Below are positions 1 to 10,390 of a stretch of 64,000 bases of DNA, one piece after another. Positions within the stretch are counted from its first letter, which is position 1. The number at the start of each line of letters is the position of its first letter. Origin of the DNA: Microbacterium sp. Root180 (GTDB taxonomy: Bacteria; Actinomycetota; Actinomycetes; Actinomycetales; Microbacteriaceae). The notes beneath the pieces were generated by a model, which was not told the origin of the DNA, did no database searches, and was given only the letters and a program-made list of their open reading frames with translations. The translations under genes and the position numbers were made by a program. The stretch lies in the NCBI RefSeq assembly GCF_001428485.1, contig NZ_LMHS01000001.1, positions 682,404-746,403 of the forward strand. The letters are read 5' to 3'.

Positions 1-383
1 CGGAACTGCAGCCGCGCGAGGGCGTAGCCGGCGAGCGACACGAAGAACACCCGGCCGAGGGTCACGAAGACCGTCACGATCGCGGAGTTCGCAAACCACA
101 CCGGGTAGTCGCTGTTGCCGAACAGTCGCTCGTACGCGGCGAACGTGATGGTCTGCGGGATGAGCGAGATCGGATCGGCGGCTGCCTCGGCCTCGGTCTT
201 GAACGACGTCGCCACCTGCACCAGGAACGGGTAGATGTAGATCAGGGCGAGGACGACGAGCAGGGCGTAGAGCAGGATCTGCCACACGACGCGGCGGGAG
301 AGGATCCGCTGACGCGTGGGCTTCTCCGAGCGTGGAGCCTCCTGATTGAGCACCAGCGACTCGGACAGGGTCGTGCCGGTCAT
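1..383 (-). CDS. Carbohydrate ABC transporter permease, MalG type (partial, C-terminus outside window)
   Basis: Inner-membrane permease of a CUT1 sugar importer. About 127 N-terminal residues are visible: a charged cytoplasmic tail, a first membrane helix (LLYALLVVLALIYIYPF, residues about 36-52), then a YPF...TSFK segment typical of MalG-type proteins. A second hydrophobic segment (VTVFVTLGRVFFVSLAGYAL) follows. The EAA loop that contacts the ATPase would lie beyond the window edge. The start ATG overlaps the stop of the upstream MalF-type permease as ATGA, so the two are translationally coupled in a lipoprotein-permease-permease operon. No ATPase gene is visible; CUT1 systems of Gram-positives often share an MsiK-type ATPase encoded elsewhere. 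The substrate cannot be read from sequence. Confidence 0.9.
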   Translation of the reverse strand, partial: MTGTTLSESLVLNQEAPRSEKPTRQRILSRRVVWQILLYALLVVLALIYIYPFLVQVATSFKTEAEAAADPISLIPQTITFAAYERLFGNSDYPVWFANSAIVTVFVTLGRVFFVSLAGYALARLQF

Positions 384-1480
384 CGCTTCGCCTCCTTCAC
401 CTGGTACTGGCGTGCTCGCCGCTTCGACACCGGGCGCTCGCGGAGCACCCAGCGCTGGAAGGCCGTGAACGCCACGATGATCGCGAAGAGGATGAAGGCG
501 ATGGCGGCACCTTGACCCCAGTCCTGATCGAGGAACGCGGACGTGTAGGAGAGGTACGCGGGGGTCATCGTCGTCTTGGCGGGAGTGCCCTGCGTGCCGG
601 TGTAGATCTGGTCGTAGACCTGCCAGCAGCCGATGAGGCCGAGGGTGATCACGGTGAAGAGGGTCGGGCGCAGCTGCGGCAGCGTCACGCGCCAGAAGCG
701 CTGCCATCCGTTCGCCCCGTCGATCATCGCCGCCTCCTGGATCTCGCCGCCGATGTTCTGCAGGGCGGCGACGAAGAGGAGCATGAAGGTGCCGCTCGTG
801 GTGAACACCGCCATGAAGATCAGCGCCGTCATCGCCACGGACGGCCCGGCCAGCCACTGCCACCACGACAGCCCGAGGAAGTCGTTTCCGGTGAGCCACG
901 CGGGACCGTCCACGATGCCGACGGACGCGAGGCCGTTGTGGACGATTCCGCTGGGGTCGTTGAACCAGTTCGGCCCGTTGATGCCGACCCACGAGAGGAC
1001 CTCGTTCACGACACCCGAGGCGGAGAAGAGGAACAGCCACAGCACGGTGATGGCGACGGTGCTCGTCACCGAGGGGAAGTAGAAGGCGGTGCGGAAGAAT
1101 CCCCGCCCGCGGAGGATCGCGCGGTTCACGAGCACCGCCAGGAAGAGAGACAGGGCGGTCTGCAGCGGCACGACCAGCAGCACGTACCAGCCGTTGTTGC
1201 GCAGCGCGATGCCGAAGTCGCGGGTGGGGAGGCCGCCGTCCACCGTGACGGCGGCGTAGTTGTCGAGCCCGACGAAACCGACCTGGCTCGAGAAGGGGCT
1301 CCCGCGTCCCGACCAGTCGGAGAAGCTGACCCACAGCGCCATCAGCACGGGGATCAGGAGGAAGACGCCGAGGATGACGAGCACGGGACCCGTGAACAGC
1401 CATCCGGCGAGCGTCTCCCCGCGCCGGAGCCCGTTGCGGGGGCTCCGGACGCGGGAAGGCGACGTCGCTGTCGCGGTCAT
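380..1480 (-). CDS. Carbohydrate ABC transporter permease, MalF type
   Basis: A 366-residue inner-membrane permease of a CUT1 sugar importer. Hydrophobic helices run from about residue 27 (GWLFTGPVLVILGVFLLIPVLMALWVSFSDW) to the C-terminus. An EAA-loop sequence (EIQEAAMIDGANGWQRFW, about residues 246-263) is the ATPase contact site of the family. An extended extracytoplasmic stretch at about 155-210 (GVVNEVLSWVGINGPNWF onward) resembles the periplasmic loop of MalF. It starts 4 bp downstream of the binding-protein stop and overlaps the MalG-type gene by 4 bp, so it is the middle gene of an operon. The divergent LacI regulator and operator probably control it. Substrate unknown. Confidence 0.93.
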   Translation of the reverse strand: MTATATSPSRVRSPRNGLRRGETLAGWLFTGPVLVILGVFLLIPVLMALWVSFSDWSGRGSPFSSQVGFVGLDNYAAVTVDGGLPTRDFGIALRNNGWYVLLVVPLQTALSLFLAVLVNRAILRGRGFFRTAFYFPSVTSTVAITVLWLFLFSASGVVNEVLSWVGINGPNWFNDPSGIVHNGLASVGIVDGPAWLTGNDFLGLSWWQWLAGPSVAMTALIFMAVFTTSGTFMLLFVAALQNIGGEIQEAAMIDGANGWQRFWRVTLPQLRPTLFTVITLGLIGCWQVYDQIYTGTQGTPAKTTMTPAYLSYTSAFLDQDWGQGAAIAFILFAIIVAFTAFQRWVLRERPVSKRRARQYQVKEAKR

Positions 1481-1484
1481 GGGG

Positions 1485-2756
1485 TCAGCCCACGACCGCT
1501 TCGGTGTTGGACTGCACCGTGTCGAGGATCTCCTGCGGGTCGCCGGCCTTCAGCCCCTCGAGCGAGGCGTTGAAGTCGGTGATGACCGCGGCGATGCCGT
1601 CGTTCGTCGGGACACCCTTGGCGTACTCGGCGCCGGCGAGGAACGCCGCCATCGCGGGGTTGTCGCTCGTCCACTGGTCCGCGGCCGACTGCACGGACGG
1701 CATCGGGCCGAACGCCTCCGAGAAGGCGAGCTGCTGCTCGGCGCTGGTCAGGTACTCGATGAGCTCGAGCGCGGCCTGCTGGTTCGGGCTGTCGGCGGCC
1801 ATGCCCCAGCAGTTGGTGAACTGCAGCGTGCCCTTTCCTGCCGGACCCTCCGGGAGCTCCGCAACGACGTACTCGACGTCGGGGAAGTCGTTGGACATCG
1901 CGCCGGTGATCCAGTTGCCCTCGATCGTCATCGCGGCCAGCTCCTTGCCGAACGCCTCGCCGCCCCAGCCCGCACCCAGGTCGGTGGTGGCGTAGGCGAA
2001 GGATCCGGCATCCATCTGCTCCTGCACGTACGTCAGGGCCTCGACGTTCTCCGGGCTGTTCGCGACCGCCTCGGCGCCGTCGTCGGAGACGAGCTGGCCG
2101 CCCGCCTGCGCCATGAACGCGCCGACTCGCTGGTACTCGGCGCCGAACGCGAGACCGGTCACACCGTCGGCGGTGAGGGTCTGGGCGACGTCGGCGAGTT
2201 CGTCCCAGGTGGTCGGGATGTCGTCGTCGGTCAGGCCCGCGGCATCCCACAGCCCCTTGTTGATGATCAGCTGCAGCGTCGAGAAGTCCTTCGGTGCGCA
2301 GTAGAACTCGTCGTCGACGGTGAAGTTCTGCACCAGCGAGGGATAGAAGTCGTCCTTGTTCTCGAGCAGGTCGCCGTACGCGATGAGGGAGCCGTTGCCG
2401 GCGTAGCCGGCGAGCGCCTCGGTCGCGAGGTAGAACAGGTCCGGCGGCGAGCCTGCCGCGAAGCCCTGCGACAGCTGCTGGGGAAGGTCGTTGGCGACCT
2501 GCACGGATGCCTCGATCCCCGACTCCTCCGACCAGGCGGCCACGGCCTCTTCGACCGCCGCGGTCTCGGCATCGCCCGAGGATCCGATGAGGATGGTGAG
2601 CGCGTCGTCGCTCGAGGTGAGCGCATCCGCGTCGCCGCTCGCGCCGCCGTCCCCGCCGCCGTCGTCGAACCCCGAGCCGCAGCCGGTGAGGGCGAGCGTG
2701 CCGGTGAGTACCAGGGCTCCCGCGCCGAGCCAGGCGCGCATGTGTTGCCGTGTCAT
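1485..2756 (-). CDS. Extracellular sugar-binding lipoprotein of CUT1 ABC importer
   Basis: A 423-residue solute-binding lipoprotein (SBP_bac_1 type) that would deliver a sugar to the two downstream permeases. The N-terminus has a basic start, a hydrophobic core and a lipobox LTGC with Cys26 as the expected lipid anchor. A Gly/Asp-rich linker follows and then the mature domain (LTILIGSSGDAETAAVEEAV...). ATG at 2756 was chosen because GGAGAAG lies at good spacing and the lipobox falls at the normal position; an in-frame reading extends 34 codons upstream but would cross the promoter and operator. First gene of the operon, facing the LacI-family gene, with a perfect dyad between them. Typical family length is 400-450 residues. 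Confidence 0.93.
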   Translation of the reverse strand: MTRQHMRAWLGAGALVLTGTLALTGCGSGFDDGGGDGGASGDADALTSSDDALTILIGSSGDAETAAVEEAVAAWSEESGIEASVQVANDLPQQLSQGFAAGSPPDLFYLATEALAGYAGNGSLIAYGDLLENKDDFYPSLVQNFTVDDEFYCAPKDFSTLQLIINKGLWDAAGLTDDDIPTTWDELADVAQTLTADGVTGLAFGAEYQRVGAFMAQAGGQLVSDDGAEAVANSPENVEALTYVQEQMDAGSFAYATTDLGAGWGGEAFGKELAAMTIEGNWITGAMSNDFPDVEYVVAELPEGPAGKGTLQFTNCWGMAADSPNQQAALELIEYLTSAEQQLAFSEAFGPMPSVQSAADQWTSDNPAMAAFLAGAEYAKGVPTNDGIAAVITDFNASLEGLKAGDPQEILDTVQSNTEAVVG

Positions 2757-2822
2757 GAGTCTCTTCTCCTTCGATGAGCCGTGACGGGTCACTCTCGACC
2801 CTCGTTGATCGCGTTCGTTCGC

Positions 2823-2844
2823 AAACTTTGAACGATCAAAGTTT
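2823..2844. promoter_or_regulatory. LacI-family operator dyad
   Basis: A perfect inverted repeat with 9-bp arms AAACTTTGA and TCAAAGTTT around the 4-bp spacer ACGA. It lies between the divergent sugar-importer operon (start 2756) and the lacI-type gene (start 2949). Its size and AT-rich arms in a GC-rich background fit a dimeric LacI repressor site. Autoregulation and control of the importer are inferred. Confidence 0.8.
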
Positions 2845-2948
2845 CGTGCGAGACACACGATAGGAAGGTCGCGACACTCCTGTCAAGGGGCTTCCGTGGC
2901 GCATAGGATGACGTTTCGAGCGATGACAGTCCGCGTGAGGGGGGTGCG

Positions 2949-3956
2949 ATGACGAGGCTTCCCACTGTGGAGGACGTCGCCCTGGCGGCCGGCGTCTCGC
3001 GCCAGACGGTCTCGAACGTGCTCAACACCCCGGGGATCGTGCGGGCTTCGACGCGCGAGCGCGTCGAAGCCGCGATCGCCGAGCTCGGCTACCGACCCCA
3101 CATGGCCGCGCGGCGCCTGCGCACGCGGCGCAGCTCGACCATCGGCATCCACCTCGACCCCTACGCCGGCGGGATCTCGGGCGTCGTGCTCGACCGGTTC
3201 GTCCATGCGCTCACCGAGCACGCGGGCGCGCGGGGCATGCGCATCCAGCTCTACGCCGCTCGCAGCCCCCAGGAGGAGATCGCGCGCATGGGCGAGCTCA
3301 CCGAGGGCGGCGAGATCGACGCGGTCGTCATCACGGGGACGTTCCACGGAGATCCCCGCACCCGCTGGCTCGCGGATCACGGCGTCCCGTTCGTCGCCTT
3401 CGGCCGGCCCTGGGGCGACGACGACGTGGAGCAGCCCGCGCACCTGTGGGTCGATGTCGACGGAGCCGCCGGCACGCGCGCCGCGACCGCGCATCTGCTT
3501 TCGATCGCCGGCCTGCGCATCGCCTTCCTCGGGTGGCCCGACGGATCGGGAACCGGCGACGACCGCGAGCGCGGCTGGCGCGAGGCGATGGCAGCGGCAC
3601 ACGCGACCGGGGAGCGCCTCGCGTGCGAGGAGAGCGTCGGGCGCGCCCGCGCCGTCACCGCCGATCTGCTCACCCGCTCCGAGGTCGACGGCATCGTGTG
3701 CGTGAGCGACTCTCTCGCGATCGGCGCCCACCTCGCCGCCTCCGCAGCCGGACGCGCCGACCTGCCCGTCGTCGGGTTCGACAACACGCCTGCGGTGGAG
3801 GCCATCGGCATCAGCAGTGTCGAGCAGCTGCCCGAGCAGGTCGCCGCCGGTGTGCTGGAGCTGCTGATGGGGTCATCGGGGCGCATCGTGGCCCCGCGCG
3901 CCACCGCGGCGGGGGAGGCCCACGTGCTCGTCGAGCCGCGCCTCGTCGTGCGCTGA
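2949..3956 (+). CDS. LacI-family transcriptional regulator
   Basis: A 335-residue repressor. The N-terminal helix-turn-helix (VEDVALAAGVSRQTVSNVLN, residues about 7-26) and hinge are followed by a periplasmic-binding-protein-like ligand domain (about residues 60-335), with the family marker DGIVCVSDSLAIGAH near residue 245 and PVVGFDNTP near residue 275. It is divergent from a CUT1 sugar importer and separated from it by a perfect dyad. It most likely represses the importer until its cognate sugar or a derivative binds. The effector is unknown. Length is normal for LacI/GalR proteins. Confidence 0.93.
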   Translation: MTRLPTVEDVALAAGVSRQTVSNVLNTPGIVRASTRERVEAAIAELGYRPHMAARRLRTRRSSTIGIHLDPYAGGISGVVLDRFVHALTEHAGARGMRIQLYAARSPQEEIARMGELTEGGEIDAVVITGTFHGDPRTRWLADHGVPFVAFGRPWGDDDVEQPAHLWVDVDGAAGTRAATAHLLSIAGLRIAFLGWPDGSGTGDDRERGWREAMAAAHATGERLACEESVGRARAVTADLLTRSEVDGIVCVSDSLAIGAHLAASAAGRADLPVVGFDNTPAVEAIGISSVEQLPEQVAAGVLELLMGSSGRIVAPRATAAGEAHVLVEPRLVVR

Positions 3957-3978
3957 GGGTCCGTCACCCCTCACGAAC

Positions 3979-4176
3979 GAAATCGGGGTGGGGGTAGGGG
4001 CGCGTCCGGTCTCGGCCGTTTGTGCGGGGGAATGCCCGCACCCTCCGGGCGTGTTGCGCGCATTCGCCCGCACAAGCGAAATCGGGGTGGGGTGGGGGCG
4101 CGTGCGGTCCCGGCCGTTTGTGCGGGGGAATGCCCGCACCCTCCGGGCGTGTTGCGCGCATCCGCCCGCACAAGCG
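3979..4176. repeat. Two tandem ~97-99 bp units, each carrying a GTGCGGG/CCCGCAC hairpin
   Basis: This fills most of the 317-bp gap between the convergent lacI and iclR genes. Two near-identical units start at 3979 and 4078, with a third start fragment near 4174. Each unit has arms GTTTGTGCGGG and CCCGCACAAGC about 45 bp apart, enclosing a second stem (GAATGCCCG... and CGGGCGTG). The same arm core recurs at 50302-50375. The remainder, 4177-4273, is G-rich with repeated GGGGTGGGG and holds no gene. It could act as a bidirectional terminator, or be copies of a non-coding repeat element. Confidence 0.85.
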
Positions 4177-4273
4177 AATCGGTGTGGGGTGGTGGGCGGT
4201 GGCCGGGGTGGGGCCAGGAGTCGGGGCGGGGGCGGGAGTTGGGTCGGGGTGGGGTGGGGGGCGGTGTCCGGTC

Positions 4274-5074
4274 TCACACCCTGCCGATGCGGCGCTCGAG
4301 TTCGCGGGCGGCGTCGCCGAGGAGCGCGGCGAGCTCTCCGGCATCGCGCTCGGCCTCTGACGGATAGGTGAGGGCCAGCGCGGCAGCCGGCCATCCCGCG
4401 TGGTCGCGCACGGCGATGCCCACCGAGCGGAGTCCGAGCGTCACCTCGCCGTCCTCCACCGCGTACCCGCGGGCGCGCACCTCGCGCAGCACGTCGCGCA
4501 GCTCGCCCGGGCGGGACGGACCCCGACCCGTGCGATCGGCGAAGGCCGAGGCATCCGGATACAGCGCCCGCACCTGCTCGCGGGGGAGCGCCGCCAGCAT
4601 CGCGCGGCCCGTCGCCGTCAGGTGCGCGGGGAGCCGGACGCCCACGTCGGTGACGAGCGCCGGGCGCCGCGGCGCACGCTCCTCGACGATGTAGAGCACG
4701 TCGCGTCCGGTCATGACGGCGAGGTGCGCGCTCTCGCCTGCGCGGTCGGCCAGCGCTGCGACAAGGGGTCGGCCGAGGCGCGCGAGCGGCTGCTGCCGCG
4801 AGTATCCGCCGGCGAGCTCGAACGCGGCCGTCCCGAGCCCCCATCGGCGCTCGCCGGGGAAGTGGATGACGAAGCCGTGCGCCGAGAGCGCGTCGAGCAG
4901 GTGGTACACGCTGGACCGGGGGATGCCGAGCGTCGTCGCGATCGTGCTCGCCGCCACCGGGCCGCGCTGGCGCGCGAGGAACGACAGGATCCGCAGCGTC
5001 TGGTCGGCGGCGGGCACCTGCGGTCGCTCGGGGGAGGGCGGGTGGGTTCTTTCAAAAGCGAGCTTGTCTGGCAT
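4274..5074 (-). CDS. IclR-family regulator, probable regulator of the hut genes
   Basis: A 266-residue regulator. An N-terminal winged helix ([38 protein letters not shown], residues about 25-65) is followed by the IclR effector domain (about residues 85-260; RHxx-like [13 protein letters not shown] and an [12 protein letters not shown]-terminus). It is divergent from hutH, and a perfect 7-bp-arm dyad straddles its start codon. Control of the adjacent histidine genes is therefore likely but inferred. The ATG at 5074 lies inside that dyad, so binding would also block its own transcription or translation. A longer reading to 5272 was rejected because it overlaps the hutH start on the other strand. 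Confidence 0.88.
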   Translation of the reverse strand: MPDKLAFERTHPPSPERPQVPAADQTLRILSFLARQRGPVAASTIATTLGIPRSSVYHLLDALSAHGFVIHFPGERRWGLGTAAFELAGGYSRQQPLARLGRPLVAALADRAGESAHLAVMTGRDVLYIVEERAPRRPALVTDVGVRLPAHLTATGRAMLAALPREQVRALYPDASAFADRTGRGPSRPGELRDVLREVRARGYAVEDGEVTLGLRSVGIAVRDHAGWPAAALALTYPSEAERDAGELAALLGDAARELERRIGRV

Positions 5075-5082
5075 ACCAGACA
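5065..5082. promoter_or_regulatory. IclR operator candidate between iclR-type gene and hutH
   Basis: Inverted repeat TGTCTGG-CATA-CCAGACA with perfect 7-bp arms. It covers the predicted IclR start codon and lies 54 bp upstream of hutH. Position and symmetry fit an autoregulatory operator shared by the divergent units. Confidence 0.65.
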
Positions 5083-5135
5083 CAGGATGCCATGTCCCGC
5101 TGTCGCGCGCCATCCGCGGGGTGTGGAATCGACGC

Positions 5136-6722
5136 ATGACCACCGTCACCGACTCCCGCCCCGGCGTCGTCACCGTCGGCGCCGCACCCCTGCGCCCCGA
5201 GGACGTCGTCGCCGTCGCCCGCCACGACGCACGTGTCGAGATCGCCCCCGACGCCCGCGCGCGCGTGGCCACGGCCCGTGCCCTCGTCGAAGGGCTCGCC
5301 GACGACCCCGACCCGCACTACGGCATCTCGACGGGATTCGGTGCGCTCGCCACGACCTTCATCGCCCCCGACCGTCGTCTTCAGCTGCAGGAGAGCCTCA
5401 TCCGCAGCCACGCGGCCGGCACCGGAGCCGAGGTCGAGCGCGAGGTCGTGCGCGCACTGCAGCTGCTGCGCCTCCAGACCCTGGCGACCGGTCACACCGG
5501 TGTGCGTCCGATCGTCGTGGAGACCTATGCCGCGATGCTCAATGCCGGCATCACGCCGATCGTGCGCGAGTACGGCTCGCTCGGCTGCTCCGGCGACCTC
5601 GCCCCGCTCTCTCACGTCGCGCTCGCGGCGATGGGCGAAGGACGCGTGCGCGATGCCGGGGGAGCCGAGGTCGACGCCGCCGACGCGCTGAGCGCAGCAT
5701 CCGTCGTGCCACTGGTACTGCGCGAGAAGGAGGGTCTCGCCCTCATCAACGGCACGGACGGCATGCTCGGGATGCTGCTGCTCGCCCTCCACGATCTGTC
5801 GGTGCTCCTCGACACCGCCGACGTCGCCGCGGCCATGTCGGTCGAGTCGCAGCTGGGGACCGACGCCGTCTTCGCGGCGGACCTGCAGGCGCTGCGCCCC
5901 CAGCTCGGCCAGGCCGCCTCGGCCGCCAACCTGCGGGCCGTCCTCGCCGGCTCGCCGATCGTGGCATCGCACCGCGACCCGGCGGTGTGCACGCGCGTGC
6001 AGGACGCCTACTCGCTGCGATGCTCGCCGCAGGTGCACGGCGCCGCGCGCGACACCGCCGACCACGCGCGCCTCATCGCCTCGCGCGAACTCTCCGCCGC
6101 CGTCGACAACCCGGTGATCACGGACGACGGCCGCGTCGAGTCCAACGGCAACTTCCACGGCGCGCCGGTCGCCTATGTGCTCGATTTCCTCGCGATCGCC
6201 GTCGCGGACGTCGCGTCGATCTCGGAGCGCCGCACCGACCGCGCGCTCGACCCCGCGCGCAGCCACGGGCTGCCGCCGTTCCTCGCGCACGAGGTCGGCG
6301 TCGACTCCGGGCTCATGATCGCCCAGTACGCCGCCGCGGGGATCGTGTCCGAGCTCAAGCGCCTCGCGGTGCCGGCATCCGTCGACTCCATCCCCTCCAG
6401 CGCCATGCAGGAGGACCACGTGTCGATGGGCTGGGCCGCCGCGCGCAAGCTCCGCCGGGGAATCGACGGCCTCGCCCGCGTGCTCGCCATCGAGGTCCTC
6501 ACCGGCGCACGCGCGATCGACCTGCGCGCACCCCTGCAGCCCGGCGCTGCCACCGGCGCGGTGCGCGACCTCGTGCGCACCGTCGTGGACGGACCCGGTC
6601 GCGACCGCTTCCTCTCGCCCGACATGGAGGCCGTGACAGCGCTCGTCGCCTCCGGCGCCGTGGCGCGGGCCGCGTTCCAGAACACGCCCGATGCAGCCAC
6701 ATCCCGAAATCAGGACATCTGA
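5136..6722 (+). CDS. hutH: Histidine ammonia-lyase
   Basis: A 528-residue cytoplasmic enzyme that deaminates L-histidine to urocanate and ammonia, the first step of histidine catabolism. The MIO electrophile region is [14 protein letters not shown], with Cys151-Ser152-Gly153 in place of the common Ala-Ser-Gly; a Cys-Ser-Gly form is known in some actinobacterial family members. Other family hallmarks are YGISTGFG near residue 60, [10 protein letters not shown] near 203 and a late [20 protein letters not shown] segment. ATG at 5136 gives the normal family length. It is the first gene of a hutH-hutU-hutI series, divergent from the IclR gene. A 12-bp-plus hairpin (6762-6779) lies in the gap before hutU. 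Confidence 0.97.
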   Translation: MTTVTDSRPGVVTVGAAPLRPEDVVAVARHDARVEIAPDARARVATARALVEGLADDPDPHYGISTGFGALATTFIAPDRRLQLQESLIRSHAAGTGAEVEREVVRALQLLRLQTLATGHTGVRPIVVETYAAMLNAGITPIVREYGSLGCSGDLAPLSHVALAAMGEGRVRDAGGAEVDAADALSAASVVPLVLREKEGLALINGTDGMLGMLLLALHDLSVLLDTADVAAAMSVESQLGTDAVFAADLQALRPQLGQAASAANLRAVLAGSPIVASHRDPAVCTRVQDAYSLRCSPQVHGAARDTADHARLIASRELSAAVDNPVITDDGRVESNGNFHGAPVAYVLDFLAIAVADVASISERRTDRALDPARSHGLPPFLAHEVGVDSGLMIAQYAAAGIVSELKRLAVPASVDSIPSSAMQEDHVSMGWAAARKLRRGIDGLARVLAIEVLTGARAIDLRAPLQPGAATGAVRDLVRTVVDGPGRDRFLSPDMEAVTALVASGAVARAAFQNTPDAATSRNQDI

Positions 6723-6761
6723 CCAGCGCAGGACGATCCGCCCAGAAACATCCTGTGCCCG

Positions 6762-6779
6762 CCGGATCTCCTGATCCGG
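6762..6779. promoter_or_regulatory. Small stem-loop between hutH and hutU
   Basis: CCGGATC and GATCCGG with a TCCT loop in the 89-bp gap between hutH and hutU. There is no T-run, so it is more likely an mRNA processing or stability hairpin than a full terminator. Confidence 0.4.
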
Positions 6780-6811
6780 GCGAGGCGAGCACTGACTCGA
6801 AGGAGAGAACC

Positions 6812-8488
<1,677 letters not shown>

Positions 8489-8585
8489 GCGCCGTCGATC
8501 TCCCGATTTCGCGCACAAGCGACGCTGGGAGTGGAGGAGATGGGGACATGAGGGCGAGAATTCGGGGCAGGGAAGGACGGACGCA

Positions 8586-9767
8586 GTGACGGCCACGCTG
8601 ATCACGAACATCGGGGAGCTCACCACCAACGTCGAGCGCGACGGGGACAGGTGCGGCACCCTCCGTGACGCCGCGGTCCTTGTCGAGGGCTCGCGCATCG
8701 CGTGGGTGGGCGCGATGACGGATGCCGCGGCCGCAGCCGCCGCGCGGCGCGGGGCCGACGTCGTCGACGCCGCCGGGCGCGCCGTGATCCCCGGGTTCAT
8801 CGACAGCCACACCCACCTCGTGTTCGGCGGCGATCGCGCGGACGAGTTCGAGGCGCGCATGACCGGCGTGCCCTATGCCGCCGGCGGCATACGCCGCACG
8901 GTCGCGGCGACTCGGGCGGCGACCGACGAAGAGCTGCGGGCTCGCCTGCGGGGATTCACGGCCGAGCTCTACGGCCAGGGAACCACGACCTTCGAGATCA
9001 AGACCGGCTACGGGCTCACGGTCGAGGACGAGACGCGCCTCGCACGGCTGGCGGCCGAGGTCACGACCGAGGTCACATTCCTCGGCGCGCACGTCGTGCC
9101 GGCGGAGTACGCCGACCGTCGCGAGGCGTACATCGACCTCGTCGTCGGGCCGATGCTCGAGGCAGTCCGACCGCACGCACGCTGGGTGGACGTGTTCTGC
9201 GAACGCGGCGCCTTCACGCCGGAGGAGTCGCGCCGGATCCTGACGGCCGGAGCCGCGCACGGGCTGCTGCCGCGCGTGCACGGCAACCAGCTCGGGCACG
9301 GCGAGGGCGTGCGCATCGCGGTGGCGGCGGGCGCGGCATCCGTCGACCACTGCACGTACCTCGACGAGGCGGACGTGTCGGCGCTCGCCGGCTCGGACAC
9401 GGTGGCGACGCTGCTGCCGGGCGTGGAATTCTCGACCCGCCAGCCCTACCCCGACGCGCGCCGGCTGATCGACGCCGGCGTCACGGTCGCCCTGGCGAGC
9501 GACTGCAACCCCGGGTCGAGCTTCACGAGCTCGATGCCGCTCATGATCGCGCTCGCCGTGCGGGAGATGGGCATGACGCCCTCCGAGGCCGTCTGGGCGA
9601 CGACCGCGGGCGGCGCGCGCGCCCTGCGCCGCGACGACGTAGGAGCGATCGCGCCGGGGATGCGGGCCGACCTGGTCCTGCTCGACGCGCCGACTCGCGT
9701 GCACCTCGCCTACCGGCCGGGTGTGCCCCTGATCGCGGGCGTGTGGAAGGACGGCGAGCGGCTCTAG
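8586..9767 (+). CDS. hutI: Imidazolonepropionase
   Basis: A 393-residue amidohydrolase that opens imidazolonepropionate to N-formimidoyl-L-glutamate, step three of the pathway. The metal-binding motif [12 protein letters not shown] holds His75 and His77. Later family elements are [33 protein letters not shown] and the C-terminal [15 protein letters not shown] at 8586 was chosen because GGAAGG precedes it at correct spacing and the protein then matches family length. It follows hutU on the same strand; the 97-bp gap contains a partial hairpin-repeat-like stretch near 8505-8520. Confidence 0.96.
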   Translation: MTATLITNIGELTTNVERDGDRCGTLRDAAVLVEGSRIAWVGAMTDAAAAAAARRGADVVDAAGRAVIPGFIDSHTHLVFGGDRADEFEARMTGVPYAAGGIRRTVAATRAATDEELRARLRGFTAELYGQGTTTFEIKTGYGLTVEDETRLARLAAEVTTEVTFLGAHVVPAEYADRREAYIDLVVGPMLEAVRPHARWVDVFCERGAFTPEESRRILTAGAAHGLLPRVHGNQLGHGEGVRIAVAAGAASVDHCTYLDEADVSALAGSDTVATLLPGVEFSTRQPYPDARRLIDAGVTVALASDCNPGSSFTSSMPLMIALAVREMGMTPSEAVWATTAGGARALRRDDVGAIAPGMRADLVLLDAPTRVHLAYRPGVPLIAGVWKDGERL

Positions 9768-9844
9768 CTGTGCATCTCGCGCGGCGTCGGCTCCGGGTCG
9801 ACGTGCGGCGCGGGCAGGCGTGGGATGCGGGGTCGTCGTCCCGT

Positions 9845-9938
9845 GCTCAGCGCGGTGCGTTGAAGCTCAGTGCGGTGCGTCGGAGCTCAGTGCGGTCGGG
9901 CTCAGCGCGTCAGTCTGGCTCAGCGCGGTGCGTCGAAC
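9845..9938 (-). repeat. Degenerate short tandem copies of the sixA 3' end
   Basis: The final ~20 bases of the SixA-like gene (…GACGCACCGCGCTGAGC on the coding strand) recur downstream of its stop. GCTCAG marks occur at plus positions 9918 (the gene), 9900, 9885, 9865 and 9845. The 9845 and 9865 copies are nearly complete; the middle two are shortened. Each copy keeps the TGA. The remaining gap 9768-9844 to hutI holds nothing recognisable. Confidence 0.75.
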
Positions 9939-10390
9939 GTCCAGTCGGCGGGGTCGAGCGCGGTGGCGACGTCCCAGTCGTCTGCGTCCCACGTAAAGGT
10001 CGCCACGGCGCACGTCGGCATGTGAGCGATCCCGTCATCGGACAGATGCGCGGCGAGCATGCTCATTCCGGGGTCGTGGGCGACGATCATCACCGAGTCG
10101 ACCCCGGACTCGACGGCGGCGGTGCGCAGCAGTGCGGCCCCGGCGCCGTAGAGCCGCTCCTGCAGCGTCACGGCGACCCCCGTCGCCGCGGCGAACGCAT
10201 GCGCCGTCGTACGGGCGCGCAGCGCGGTGCTCGACAGGATGACGTCGGGGCGGAACACCGATTCGGCGTACCACTGGGCCATGCGCGGGGCATCGGCGCG
10301 ACCGCGTTCGTTCAGCGGACGATCGTGGTCGTCCAGGAGCGGGTCGTCCCAGTCCGACTTCGCGTGCCGCACGAGAGCCAGCCGGATCAT
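9920..10390 (-). CDS. SixA-like histidine phosphatase
   Basis: A 156-residue member of the histidine phosphatase superfamily. The catalytic LVRHAKSDW motif (Arg8-His9) is the SixA form of RHG. A second conserved His lies in VMIVAHDPGMS, and ERGRADAPRMAQWY is typical of SixA-type proteins. SixA in E. coli dephosphorylates a phosphohistidine on a phosphotransferase protein; actinobacterial relatives are poorly characterised, so the substrate is open. The start ATG overlaps the hutG stop by 4 bp, so the two are translationally coupled, an unexpected pairing. Its 3' end is followed by repeated short copies of itself. Confidence 0.88.
   Translation of the reverse strand: MIRLALVRHAKSDWDDPLLDDHDRPLNERGRADAPRMAQWYAESVFRPDVILSSTALRARTTAHAFAAATGVAVTLQERLYGAGAALLRTAAVESGVDSVMIVAHDPGMSMLAAHLSDDGIAHMPTCAVATFTWDADDWDVATALDPADWTFDAPR

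Noticed and set aside
512-1573. 353-codon plus-strand frame opposite the MalF-type permease
   Set aside because: Arg/Glu/Gly/His-rich antisense shadow; the minus-strand permease explains codon bias and operon overlap.
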